NCBI RefSeq assembly: GCF_900168205.1
Contig: NZ_FUZE01000020.1
Span: 1 to 64,000, forward strand
Source of the DNA: Chryseobacterium balustinum
Lineage (GTDB): Bacteria > Bacteroidota > Bacteroidia > Flavobacteriales > Weeksellaceae
Reading direction: 5' to 3'
DNA: 64,000 nt
Shown: one piece after another, positions 26,180-33,797 of the stretch
How the letters are laid out: the number at the start of each line of letters is the position of its first letter
How positions within the stretch are numbered: the first letter of the stretch is position 1
Translations under genes and position numbers: made by a program
The notes under the pieces: model-generated
Seen by the model: only the letters and a program-made list of their open reading frames with translations
What the model was told of the DNA's origin: nothing
Database searches by the model: none

Positions 26180-27261
26180 ATTCATTTTATAAATTAAAAA
26201 CGGTAAGGGTTCAGAAAGATACCAACGATGCAGTGAATGTAGCCGTTGAAATTCCTGAGGAACTGAAGGATAAATTCAGATTCAAACAGGGGCAGTATCT
26301 TAATTTCCGAATGATGATTAACGGGAACGAAGAGAGACGTTCTTATTCTATCTGCAATGCGCCGAGTGAAAAAAGCAACACACTGGAAGTATTGGTTAAG
26401 TTGTTAGAAAACGGAAAAGTTTCAGGTTACTTCAACGAACATCTTCATATGGATGAAGTTCTTGAAGTAATGCCTCCGATGGGCGGTTTTAATACATCTT
26501 ATCACCCGACAAACGTAAAGACTTACGTTGGTTTGGCAGCAGGAAGCGGAATTTCTCCGGTTTTATCAAATATTAAAGAAAGTCTTTACCAAGAGCCGAA
26601 TTCAAACGCTTATCTGTTTTACAGCAACAGAAGCATGAATCACGTGATGAAAAAGGCTGAAATCGATAAATTGGTTGAAACTTTTAACGGAAGACTGAAA
26701 GTTGTTTATTTAGTAAGCCGTGAGCAGCATGAAGACCCGATTTTTGAAGGTAGAATTTCTCCTGAAAAATTAGATTTATTATTTGAAAGATATGCAGATA
26801 TCGATGTAAGAGAATCTACATTCTTCATTTGCGGACCTTCAGAAATGATTAAAGGCATCGCTGATTATTTAAAGAAAGAGAAAAAAGTACCTGCAATTCA
26901 GGTTTTATTTGAATATTTCACCGCTCCTGACGAAGAGAATTCTGAGGAAATGAGTGATGAATTCAAGGCAATTGCCAATTTAGAAAGTATGGTAACGGTA
27001 ATCATTGATGATGATGAATATTCGTTCCACCTTAATTCTAAAAAAGAGAGTATCTTAGATAAAGCATTGAAAGACAATCTTCCTGTACCTTTTGCGTGCA
27101 AAGGAGGAGTTTGTTGTACGTGTAAGGCGCAAGTGTTGGAAGGAGAAGTTTTCATGGAGAAAAACTATGCGCTTACCGAAGATGAGGTAGCCAGAGGTTA
27201 CGTTCTGACGTGTCAATGTCACCCGACAACTAATGTGGTGATGCTTAATTATGATGTATAA
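26176..27261 (+). CDS. paaE: Phenylacetyl-CoA epoxidase reductase subunit
   Basis: A 361-residue flavin/iron-sulfur reductase that feeds electrons from NADPH to the PaaAC oxygenase. The FAD motif RSYS is at residues 55-58, the NAD-binding part lies in the middle (GLAAGSGISPVLS), and a plant-type 2Fe-2S domain is at the C terminus with C-x4-C-x2-C-x29-C (C308, C313, C316, C346). It is translationally coupled to paaK. A fold-back spacer follows. Confidence 0.95.
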   Translation: MNSFYKLKTVRVQKDTNDAVNVAVEIPEELKDKFRFKQGQYLNFRMMINGNEERRSYSICNAPSEKSNTLEVLVKLLENGKVSGYFNEHLHMDEVLEVMPPMGGFNTSYHPTNVKTYVGLAAGSGISPVLSNIKESLYQEPNSNAYLFYSNRSMNHVMKKAEIDKLVETFNGRLKVVYLVSREQHEDPIFEGRISPEKLDLLFERYADIDVRESTFFICGPSEMIKGIADYLKKEKKVPAIQVLFEYFTAPDEENSEEMSDEFKAIANLESMVTVIIDDDEYSFHLNSKKESILDKALKDNLPVPFACKGGVCCTCKAQVLEGEVFMEKNYALTEDEVARGYVLTCQCHPTTNVVMLNYDV

Positions 27262-27263
27262 TT

Positions 27264-27339
27264 AAATTAATGTAACAATATATCAATTTACCAGTGTAAC
27301 AATCATTGGTACATTGTTAGACTGATACATTGTTAAATT
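27264..27339. repeat. Fold-back spacer family A, copy 1 (paaE-paaA)
   Basis: This short form has TGTAACAATATATCAATTTA on the left and ACATTGTTAGACTGATACAT plus TGTTAAATT on the right. The right arm is an imperfect reverse complement of the left. It fills nearly the whole gap. Confidence 0.8.
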
Positions 27340-27348
27340 GGAAAAATT

Positions 27349-28287
27349 ATGGATTTAGAAAAATTTGTACAATACGTACACGACGAAAATAAAGTAGAAC
27401 CAAAAGACGTAATGCCCGATGATTACAGAAAGCTATTGGTTCGTCAGATTTCACAGCACGCACATTCTGAGATTGTCGGAATGTTGCCGGAAGCCAACTG
27501 GATTTCCAGAGCACCTTCATTGAGAAGGAAAATGGCTCTTTTAGCTAAAGTTCAGGATGAAGCAGGCCACGGTTTATACCTTTATTCTGCAACCGAAACA
27601 TTAGGAAATGGAACAATCAGAGCTGACAGAGACGCGACTTACGAAGATATGTTGGAAGGAAAAGCAAAATATTCAAGTATTTTCAATTATCCGACATTGA
27701 GCTGGGCAGATATTGGCGCAATCGGTTGGTTGGTTGATGGTGCTGCAATTATGAATCAGGTAATGTTGATGGGGAATTCTTACGGTCCTTACTCAAGAGC
27801 GATGGTGAAAATCTGTAAAGAAGAATCTTTCCACCAAAGACAGGGTTACGAAATTTTGATGGCGCTTTGCCGTGGTACAAAACAACAGAAAGAAATGGCT
27901 CAGGCTTCACTAAACCGTTTCTGGTGGCCGGCTTTAATGATGTTTGGTCCAAATGATGACAGTTCGCCAAATTCTAAAATCTCTATGAATTACAGAGTGA
28001 AAAGAGAAAGTAACGACAGTCTTCGTCAGAGATTTATCGACGTTACGGTTTCTCAGGCTGAATTCTTAGGATTAACCATTCCTGACAAAAATTTGAAATG
28101 GAATGAAGAAAGACAGCATTACGATTTCGGAGAGCTTCCTTGGGATGAATTCATGACTATTCTAAAAGGAAACGGACCTTGCAACAAAAAAAGATTACAG
28201 ACAAAAGTAAAGGCGCAACAAGAAAACCTTTGGGTAAAAGAAGCAGCTGCAGCTTTTGCAGAAAAACAGGAAAAAATTTCAATGTAA
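27349..28287 (+). CDS. paaA: Phenylacetyl-CoA epoxidase catalytic subunit
   Basis: A 312-residue di-iron oxygenase subunit that epoxidises the ring of phenylacetyl-CoA. The iron-binding EX2H pairs are seen in KVQDEAGHGLYLY (about residues 64-76) and CKEESFHQRQGYE (about residues 158-170). Length and sequence match PaaA of other bacteria. Its last codon and stop (ATG TAA, 28282-28287) are part of the left arm of the next fold-back spacer. Confidence 0.96.
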   Translation: MDLEKFVQYVHDENKVEPKDVMPDDYRKLLVRQISQHAHSEIVGMLPEANWISRAPSLRRKMALLAKVQDEAGHGLYLYSATETLGNGTIRADRDATYEDMLEGKAKYSSIFNYPTLSWADIGAIGWLVDGAAIMNQVMLMGNSYGPYSRAMVKICKEESFHQRQGYEILMALCRGTKQQKEMAQASLNRFWWPALMMFGPNDDSSPNSKISMNYRVKRESNDSLRQRFIDVTVSQAEFLGLTIPDKNLKWNEERQHYDFGELPWDEFMTILKGNGPCNKKRLQTKVKAQQENLWVKEAAAAFAEKQEKISM

Positions 28288-28381
28288 CAATATACCAATG
28301 TAAAAATGTAACAATCAATTTGTTCTGAGCAAAGCGAAGAGTCTCATTGGTAAATTGTTAGACTGATACATTGTTAAATTA
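28281..28381. repeat. Fold-back spacer family A, copy 2 (paaA-paaB)
   Basis: A left arm of 35 nt (28281-28315) and a right arm of 35 nt (about 28347-28381) are reverse complements at 28 of 35 positions. Between them lies a GTTCTGAGCAAAGCGAAGAG segment, a dispersed Bacteroidota repeat. The left arm supplies the stop codon of paaA. Confidence 0.85.
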
Positions 28382-28390
28382 ATTTTATTT

Positions 28391-28672
28391 ATGGCAAATT
28401 TAGATATGTGGGAAGTGTTTATTCAGACTAAACCAGGATTATCTCACAAACACGTTGGAATTGTACAGGCACCAACAGCAGAAATGGCTTTGCAGAACGC
28501 AAGAGACGTTTATACAAGAAGAAAAGAAGGAACTTCAGTTTGGGTTGTTCCAAGTAAATATATTGTGACTTCAGAAGGAATTGATAAAGAAGCATTTTTT
28601 GATCCAGCTGATGATAAATTGTACCGTCACCCGACGTTCTACGATATTCCAAACGATGTAAAAAATATGTAA
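28391..28672 (+). CDS. paaB: Phenylacetyl-CoA epoxidase subunit B
   Basis: A 93-residue small subunit that bridges PaaAC dimers in the epoxidase complex. The start MANLDMWEVFIQTKPGLSHK and the segment VYTRRKEGTSVWVVPS are typical, and the length agrees with the family (about 95). It is separated from paaA and paaC by fold-back spacers. Confidence 0.95.
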   Translation: MANLDMWEVFIQTKPGLSHKHVGIVQAPTAEMALQNARDVYTRRKEGTSVWVVPSKYIVTSEGIDKEAFFDPADDKLYRHPTFYDIPNDVKNM

Positions 28673-28679
28673 TAAAAGA

Positions 28680-28740
28680 AGTTAGAAGTTAGATTCTAGA
28701 ATTTAGTCTAATTTCTAACCTCTAATTTCTAAATTCTATA
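28680..28740. repeat. Fold-back spacer family B, copy 1 (paaB-paaC)
   Basis: AGTTAGAAGTTAGA (28680-28693) matches the reverse complement of TCTAACCTCTAATT (28714-28727) at 12 of 14 positions, flanked by more TTAGA/TCTAA units. It is unrelated in sequence to family A but has the same fold-back design. Confidence 0.7.
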
Positions 28741-28743
28741 AAA

Positions 28744-29493
28744 ATGAACCCATTATATAATTATTTATTAAAATTAGCGGACGACAGTTTCATCATGGGA
28801 CAGCGTTTGTCTGCTTGGTGCGGTGAAGGTCCTTATTTAGAGGAAGATATTGCATTGACAAACATCGCTTTGGACGAACTTGGACAGGCAAATAACTTTT
28901 ATGTTTACGCTTCAAGAGTTGCCGATAACGGTAAAAGTGAAGATGATTTGGCTTTTTTAAGATATGAACATGAATATCTGAATGCCCATTTAACCGAGCT
29001 TCCAAATGAAGATTATGCACAGACAATTCTTAAAGTGTATGTTTTTTCTGTGTATCAGAAATTAATGTACGAAGCATTGTCAAATTCTGCCGATGAAGAA
29101 CTTTCTGCAATCGCTCAGAAATCTTTGAAAGAAGTAAGATATCATTACACGCATACTGCTTCTTGGATGAAAATTTTCGCTCAGGGAACTGAAGAAAGCA
29201 AAACCCGTTTGGTAAAAGCCATCGAAAATGTTTGGGAATATACGAAAGGATTATTCGCAAAAGTGGAAGGAGAAGATGATTTAATTGCTTTAAATATCAC
29301 TCCGAATGTTGATGAATTGTATAACCAGTTTATCTCGATCACAGAAAAAGATTTCGCAGATTTTGGTTTGGAATATCCAACAGATCATTTCATGCAGCCA
29401 AAATCAAGAACAGGATATCACACCGAATATTTCGGATTTATGCTTTGTGAATTGCAATATATGCAGAGAGCTTATCCGGGTTGTACTTGGTAA
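28744..29493 (+). CDS. paaC: Phenylacetyl-CoA epoxidase structural subunit
   Basis: A 249-residue ferritin-like partner of PaaA. It starts MNPLYNYLLKLADDSFIMGQ and has LDELGQANNFYVYAS, both typical. It keeps the four-helix scaffold but serves structurally. An unrelated lipoprotein gene separates it from paaD, which is normally the next gene. Confidence 0.95.
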   Translation: MNPLYNYLLKLADDSFIMGQRLSAWCGEGPYLEEDIALTNIALDELGQANNFYVYASRVADNGKSEDDLAFLRYEHEYLNAHLTELPNEDYAQTILKVYVFSVYQKLMYEALSNSADEELSAIAQKSLKEVRYHYTHTASWMKIFAQGTEESKTRLVKAIENVWEYTKGLFAKVEGEDDLIALNITPNVDELYNQFISITEKDFADFGLEYPTDHFMQPKSRTGYHTEYFGFMLCELQYMQRAYPGCTW

Positions 29494-29534
29494 CAATTTT
29501 TTAGTTTAGCGATATAAATAACTTTTTACTTGAA

Positions 29535-29542
29535 TACTTTTG
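29535..29542 (+). promoter_or_regulatory. -7 element before the inserted lipoprotein gene
   Basis: TACTTTTG matches TAnnTTTG and lies 6 bp before the ATG at 29549. No clear -33 element is seen. It suggests the lipoprotein gene may have brought its own promoter. Confidence 0.35.
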
Positions 29543-29548
29543 TTTTGC

Positions 29549-30232
29549 ATGAAGAAATTTGTAATGTTTTTATTATTTAGTTTTATAATTATTTCTTGTC
29601 AAAAGAAAGAGATTAGAACTAAAGTAATCAAAAATACTGGAGATATTGAAGAAATGTTTCGATTGAAAAACTATAAACAAGAAGTCAAATTAATGATCAA
29701 TGATTCAATAAATCGTATTACTGCTACTAATGGTCATTTCATTTTAACGGGTGATTTTAATACTAAGACAAATACAAGAACTGGAATTTGGAGTTTAAAG
29801 AATAAAGTTGATTCAAAAGAAATACAAATTGATTATATCGTTTTAGGCAAGAATAATGTTTTTGAAAATCAAATTATTTTTAAAGAACATGGAAAAATAG
29901 ACTCTTCTAACAGTAAATTTTATTTAGTAGAAAACAAAACTCTGCAAGGATTATCATACAAGTTTTTCTCTCCTGAAATGAAAAATGAAATTTCTAAGGA
30001 AGCTAAAGTTATTTATACAATTTATAGAAATAGAAAAGAAATCAAAATTGATTCTGTTGTTTATAAAAATGTAAAGGAAGGAAAATATTTTGCAGATGTT
30101 AAGTATGATTTTAAAAAAGGAGATCATATTTCAGGGTATTTCAGTGAAATTGTTACTGCAAGAGATCCCAGAATTAAGGACAGCTTATTATTAGGCAATA
30201 ATTCAATATATTTTATAGAAAAGTTTGAATAA
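29549..30232 (+). CDS. Lipoprotein of unknown function inside the paa operon
   Basis: A 227-residue lipoprotein with a signal sequence and lipobox (IIISC, Cys about residue 17) followed by KKE-rich sequence. The rest is Lys/Asn/Ile-rich with beta-strand-like repeats; I do not recognise a family. The ATG at 29549 was chosen; a TTG at 29540 is in frame but poor. It lies between paaC and paaD, where most paa operons have nothing, and its 3' end overlaps the start of paaD by 8 bases. It is likely cargo inserted in the operon. Confidence 0.7.
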   Translation: MKKFVMFLLFSFIIISCQKKEIRTKVIKNTGDIEEMFRLKNYKQEVKLMINDSINRITATNGHFILTGDFNTKTNTRTGIWSLKNKVDSKEIQIDYIVLGKNNVFENQIIFKEHGKIDSSNSKFYLVENKTLQGLSYKFFSPEMKNEISKEAKVIYTIYRNRKEIKIDSVVYKNVKEGKYFADVKYDFKKGDHISGYFSEIVTARDPRIKDSLLLGNNSIYFIEKFE

Positions 30233-30689
30233 TTTATTAAACATATTAAGTCAAGTTCCCGATCCGGAAATTCCGGTAATCAATATCGTGGAATTGGGTA
30301 TTGTAAGAGAAGCGAAAGTTACGAGCGATAATTCTTGTGAAGTAACGATTACGCCGACTTATTCTGCCTGTCCCGCTATGTTTACCATCGAGGAAGACAT
30401 CATCAAATTGATGAAAGAAAACGGTTGGGATGCAAAAGTGGTTACCAAAATGTTTCCGATTTGGACGACAGATTGGTTGACAGATGAAGCGAGAGAAAAA
30501 CTTCGTGTTTACGGAATTTCACCTCCGGAAAAAGGAGCCGACGAACATCACATCGGGAAACCGAAAAAATGTCCTCGTTGTGGTTCGATGAATTCAAAAC
30601 AAATAAGCAGATTCGGGTCTACTTTGTGTAAGGCTTCGTATCAATGCTTAGACTGTTTAGAACCTTTTGATTATTTTAAATGCCACTAA
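30225..30689 (+). CDS. paaD: Phenylacetyl-CoA epoxidase maturation protein
   Basis: A 154-residue protein of the MIP18/DUF59 type with a C-terminal zinc-ribbon, needed for iron-sulfur or di-iron maturation of the epoxidase. The DUF59 core is QVPDPEIPVINIVELGIVRE (about residues 10-29) and CPAMFTIEEDI. The cysteines CPRCGS and LCKASYQCLDC are at the end. No ATG is available: translation appears to start at TTG 30225, inside the last codons of the upstream lipoprotein gene, so the two are coupled. Confidence 0.9.
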   Translation: MNNLLNILSQVPDPEIPVINIVELGIVREAKVTSDNSCEVTITPTYSACPAMFTIEEDIIKLMKENGWDAKVVTKMFPIWTTDWLTDEAREKLRVYGISPPEKGADEHHIGKPKKCPRCGSMNSKQISRFGSTLCKASYQCLDCLEPFDYFKCH

Positions 30690-30692
30690 GAT

Positions 30693-30784
30693 TAATGTAG
30701 CAATATACCAATGTACCCGTTTACCAATAATATTCAGCATGACATTATAATTGTTAGATTGTTAGACTGATAAATTGTTACATT
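30693..30784. repeat. Fold-back spacer family A, copy 3 (paaD-paaG)
   Basis: It begins AATGTAGCAATATACCAATG and ends GTTAGACTGATAAATTGTTA with a centre containing CAGCATGACATT. The copy is more diverged, and a further about 60 nt of AT-rich sequence precedes paaG. Confidence 0.7.
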
Positions 30785-30852
30785 ATGACTAAATTAGTAG
30801 ATTGTTAAATCTTCGAATTTTTAAATAATTTAATCTTTAAATTAAAAAAACT

Positions 30853-31653
30853 ATGTACACACAACTTGATATTGAGTCACATTTTGATGGAAAGCTGAAA
30901 ATCGCTTACCTCAATCAGCCTGAAACGATGAATGCGCTTACAAAGCCATCTTTGGGAGATCTAAAAGATTTTATTAAAGAATGCAGTGATGATCCTACGG
31001 TAAGATGTGTAGCGATTTCAGGAAGAGGAAGAGCGTTTTGCTCAGGTCAAAACTTAGATGATGCTTTCGTACAAGGGAACGACCATCATGATGACGATAT
31101 CATCAGAAGAATTGTGACGGATTATTACAATCCTTTGGTACTCGAAATTACACGTTGCAAAAAACCTGTTGTGGCTTTGGTCAATGGTCCTGCTGTTGGA
31201 GCTGGAGCAATGTTGGCTTTGATTTGTGACTTTGTTTTAGCTAATAATAAAGCGTATTTCTCTCAGGCATTTTCAAATATTGGGTTAATTCCTGATACAG
31301 GAGGTACTTATTTCTTGCCTAAATTATTGGGAAGACAATTAGCAAACTATTTAGCTTTTACAGGCAAAAAATTATCAGCTGAAGAATCAAAATCGTATGG
31401 TTTGGTAGCTGAAGTTTTCACGGAGGAAGAATTCAATTCAAAATCAATGGAAATTTTAGAAAAAGTATCAAATATGCCAACTGTAGGTTTAAAATTAACC
31501 AAAAAAGCCTTCGCCAATTCTTACAACAACACTTTGAAAGAACAGTTGGAACTGGAAGGAGATTTACAGCAGGAAGCTGCCGAAACAGAAGATTTCAAAG
31601 AAGGGGTACAAGCCTTTTTACAAAAAAGAAAACCTGAATATAAAGGGAAATAA
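30853..31653 (+). CDS. paaG: 2-(1,2-epoxy-1,2-dihydrophenyl)acetyl-CoA isomerase
   Basis: A 266-residue enoyl-CoA hydratase/isomerase that turns the epoxide into oxepin-CoA. PaaG-specific marks are GRGRAFCSGQNLDDAF (about residues 57-72), YYNPLVLEI, and the catalytic Asp in LIPDTGGTYFLP. The C terminus GVQAFLQKRKPEYKGK is typical. It is flanked on both sides by fold-back spacers. PaaF is a possible alternative name but the YNPLV segment favours PaaG. Confidence 0.88.
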   Translation: MYTQLDIESHFDGKLKIAYLNQPETMNALTKPSLGDLKDFIKECSDDPTVRCVAISGRGRAFCSGQNLDDAFVQGNDHHDDDIIRRIVTDYYNPLVLEITRCKKPVVALVNGPAVGAGAMLALICDFVLANNKAYFSQAFSNIGLIPDTGGTYFLPKLLGRQLANYLAFTGKKLSAEESKSYGLVAEVFTEEEFNSKSMEILEKVSNMPTVGLKLTKKAFANSYNNTLKEQLELEGDLQQEAAETEDFKEGVQAFLQKRKPEYKGK

Positions 31654-31658
31654 GAATT

Positions 31659-31729
31659 ATAGAATTTAGATATTAGAGGTTAGAAATTAGTATTAATCTA
31701 ACTTCTAACTTCTAAATTCTAATATCTAT
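31659..31729. repeat. Fold-back spacer family B, copy 2 (paaG-paaH)
   Basis: Left arm 31659-31690 and right arm 31698-31729, each 32 nt, are reverse complements at 26 of 32 positions with a 7-nt loop. The sequence is built of TTAGA/TCTAA units like the spacer at 28680-28740. Confidence 0.85.
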
Positions 31730-31737
31730 AAAAAAAT

Positions 31738-32868
31738 ATGAATATAGGAGTTATCGGTGCCGGAACGATGGGAATTGGTATCGCACAAGTAGCCGCAACG
31801 AACGGATGCAAAGTTTGGGTCTATGACGCCAACGCAAAACAAGTAGAAACGGCAACCGTAGGTTTGGAAAAAATATTGACCAAATTGGTTGATAAACAGA
31901 AAATTTCGGCAGAGAAAATGACCGAAATTTTAGCTAATATTTCCATTGCTACAGAATTGAAGGACTTTAAAGATTGTGAATTAATCATTGAAGCCATCAT
32001 CGAAAATAAAGAAATTAAAACCAAAGTCTTCACAGAATTAGAGAAACATGTTTCAGAAAGCTGTGTCATTGGTTCCAATACATCATCCATTTCCATCACC
32101 TCTCTCGGTGCGGAATTACAAAAACCGGAGCGTTTCATCGGAATTCACTTCTTCAATCCGGCTCCTTTGATGCCTTTAGTTGAGATTATTCCATCTCTCC
32201 TTACAGAAAAATCTTTAGCCGAAAAAATGTACAACCTCATGAAAGATTGGGGCAAAACTCCTGTGATTGCTAAAGATATTCCAGGGTTTATTGTTAATAG
32301 AATCGCTCGACCTTACTACGGTGAAGGTTTGAGAATTGTTGAAGAAAACATCGCCACTGTGGAACAAGTTGATGATGCGATGAAAACAATTGGAAACTTC
32401 AAAATGGGACCTTTTGAATTAATGGATCTCATTGGTGTTGATGTGAATTTTTCGGTAACAAAAACAGTTTACAACGAATATTTCTACGACCCGAAATACA
32501 AACCATCTCTTCTTCAGCAAAGAATGTCTGAAGCAAAACTTCATGGCAGAAAAACAGGAAAAGGCTTTTATGATTATTCTGAAGGCGCCGAAAAACCTGT
32601 TGCTCAAAAAGACGAGATTCTTTATCAACAAATATTTTTAAGAATTATTTCGATGCTGATCAACGAAGCGGTTGAAGCAAAAAGATTAGGTGTTGCAAAC
32701 GATGAAGATCTTGAATTAGCAATGCAAAAAGGTGTAAACTATCCAAAAGGATTATTAGCTTGGGGAAAAGAAATCGGATATGCAAAAATCTCTGAAACCC
32801 TGCAAAATCTTTACGAAGAATATCAGGAAGAAAGATACAGACAAAGCCCGTTACTACGTAAAATGTAA
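31738..32868 (+). CDS. paaH: 3-hydroxyacyl-CoA dehydrogenase
   Basis: A 376-residue NAD-dependent dehydrogenase that oxidises 3-hydroxyadipyl-CoA to 3-oxoadipyl-CoA. The NAD loop GAGTMGIGIAQVAA is at residues 6-19. The active-site Ser and His are in SNTSSIS and HFFNPAPLMPLVE. Two C-terminal helical domains are complete. Its end (ATG TAA, 32863-32868) is part of the next fold-back spacer. Confidence 0.92.
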   Translation: MNIGVIGAGTMGIGIAQVAATNGCKVWVYDANAKQVETATVGLEKILTKLVDKQKISAEKMTEILANISIATELKDFKDCELIIEAIIENKEIKTKVFTELEKHVSESCVIGSNTSSISITSLGAELQKPERFIGIHFFNPAPLMPLVEIIPSLLTEKSLAEKMYNLMKDWGKTPVIAKDIPGFIVNRIARPYYGEGLRIVEENIATVEQVDDAMKTIGNFKMGPFELMDLIGVDVNFSVTKTVYNEYFYDPKYKPSLLQQRMSEAKLHGRKTGKGFYDYSEGAEKPVAQKDEILYQQIFLRIISMLINEAVEAKRLGVANDEDLELAMQKGVNYPKGLLAWGKEIGYAKISETLQNLYEEYQEERYRQSPLLRKM

Positions 32869-32966
32869 CAATATACCAATCTAACAATGTAGCAATCGCA
32901 CTGTCATGCTGAGCTAGTCGAAGCATCTCAATTGGTAAACCGTTACATTGTTAAATTATTACATTA
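32862..32966. repeat. Fold-back spacer family A, copy 4 (paaH-orf)
   Basis: The left arm starts AATGTAACAATATACCAAT and contains the stop codon of paaH. The right arm ends ACATTGTTAAATT. In the loop TGTCATGCTGAGCTAGTCGA (from about 32901) is a dispersed Bacteroidota repeat. Confidence 0.85.
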
Positions 32967-32970
32967 AAAA

Positions 32971-33285
32971 ATGGATATAGATGGATTCAGAGCCGAATTG
33001 GAAACAAGGCTTCTCATTGAAAAAGAATATATAATTCAGGAACTTTCTTCAATAAATGATTATAAGGAAAAGCTTGATTTATTAGGAAAGTTTAATGAAA
33101 AATATAAAGAGCTGATCAAGAGATTAGCGAATGAAAGTGGTATTGATTTAAATGCTCCTTATCCAACCGAAAACCCATCAAATTCAGAAAATCTTTCAAA
33201 CGAGCAGATAATTCTCGGTAAAACCATGGGTGTTTACGATAAATTGGCTGATGAATTATATGAAAAAATAACAAGCAGAAATTAA
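32971..33285 (+). CDS. Small protein of unknown function in the paa operon
   Basis: A 104-residue hydrophilic protein. Residues 1-55 are strongly helical (coiled-coil-like, LETRLLIEKEYIIQELSSIN), followed by a Pro/Asn-rich linker and a short helix. No signal peptide or known motif. It lies between paaH and paaI with only 2 bp to paaI, so the two are co-translated; a role in handling pathway CoA esters is only a guess from position. Confidence 0.7.
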   Translation: MDIDGFRAELETRLLIEKEYIIQELSSINDYKEKLDLLGKFNEKYKELIKRLANESGIDLNAPYPTENPSNSENLSNEQIILGKTMGVYDKLADELYEKITSRN

Positions 33286-33287
33286 AA

Positions 33288-33701
33288 ATGAATCCAAGAC
33301 AGGTTGCAGAATATATGTTTGATCAGGATTATTTTTCCCAGTGGATGAATATCAAGATGATCGAAGTAAAAGAAAATTATTGTTTAATAGAAATGCCCAT
33401 CAAAAAAGAAATGATTAATGGGTTGAAAACCGTTCACGGAGGCGTAACCTTTGCTTTTGCGGATTCCGCGTTGGCATTTTCGTCTAATAATACCGGCGAT
33501 GCAGCAGTTGCTTTAAACTGCATTATTAATTTTACCAAAGCCGGAAAAGAAGGCGATATTTTCAGAGCAGAAAGTATTTTGGTAAACGACACTAGAAAAA
33601 CCGCTGTTTATGACATTAAAATTACCAATCAAAATCAAGAAATGATTGCAAAATTCGTCGGAACAGTTTATAAAATCGGGAAAAAAATTACAGAATTATA
33701 A
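33288..33701 (+). CDS. paaI: Hydroxyphenylacetyl-CoA thioesterase
   Basis: A 137-residue hotdog-fold thioesterase that frees CoA from dead-end hydroxyphenylacetyl-CoA esters. The typical motifs are KTVHGGVTFAFADSALAFSS (about residues 45-64), holding the Gly-rich loop and catalytic Asp, and NCIINFTKAGKEGD. Length agrees with PaaI. A perfect fold-back spacer begins at its stop codon. Confidence 0.92.
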   Translation: MNPRQVAEYMFDQDYFSQWMNIKMIEVKENYCLIEMPIKKEMINGLKTVHGGVTFAFADSALAFSSNNTGDAAVALNCIINFTKAGKEGDIFRAESILVNDTRKTAVYDIKITNQNQEMIAKFVGTVYKIGKKITEL

Positions 33702-33774
33702 ATTTGAGAATTTGAAAATGAGGCAATTTGAAAATTATTTTTAATGCTTTATTTCATTTTCAAATTCTCAAATT
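33701..33774. repeat. Fold-back spacer family C (paaI-paaJ)
   Basis: A perfect 21-bp inverted repeat: 33701-33721 and 33754-33774, with a 32-nt loop. The arms are made of AATTTGAGAA/TTGAAAATGA units, akin to the shorter inverted repeat at 12401-12451. Confidence 0.9.
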
Positions 33775-33797
33775 AACACATTTTCAAATTAAATAAA

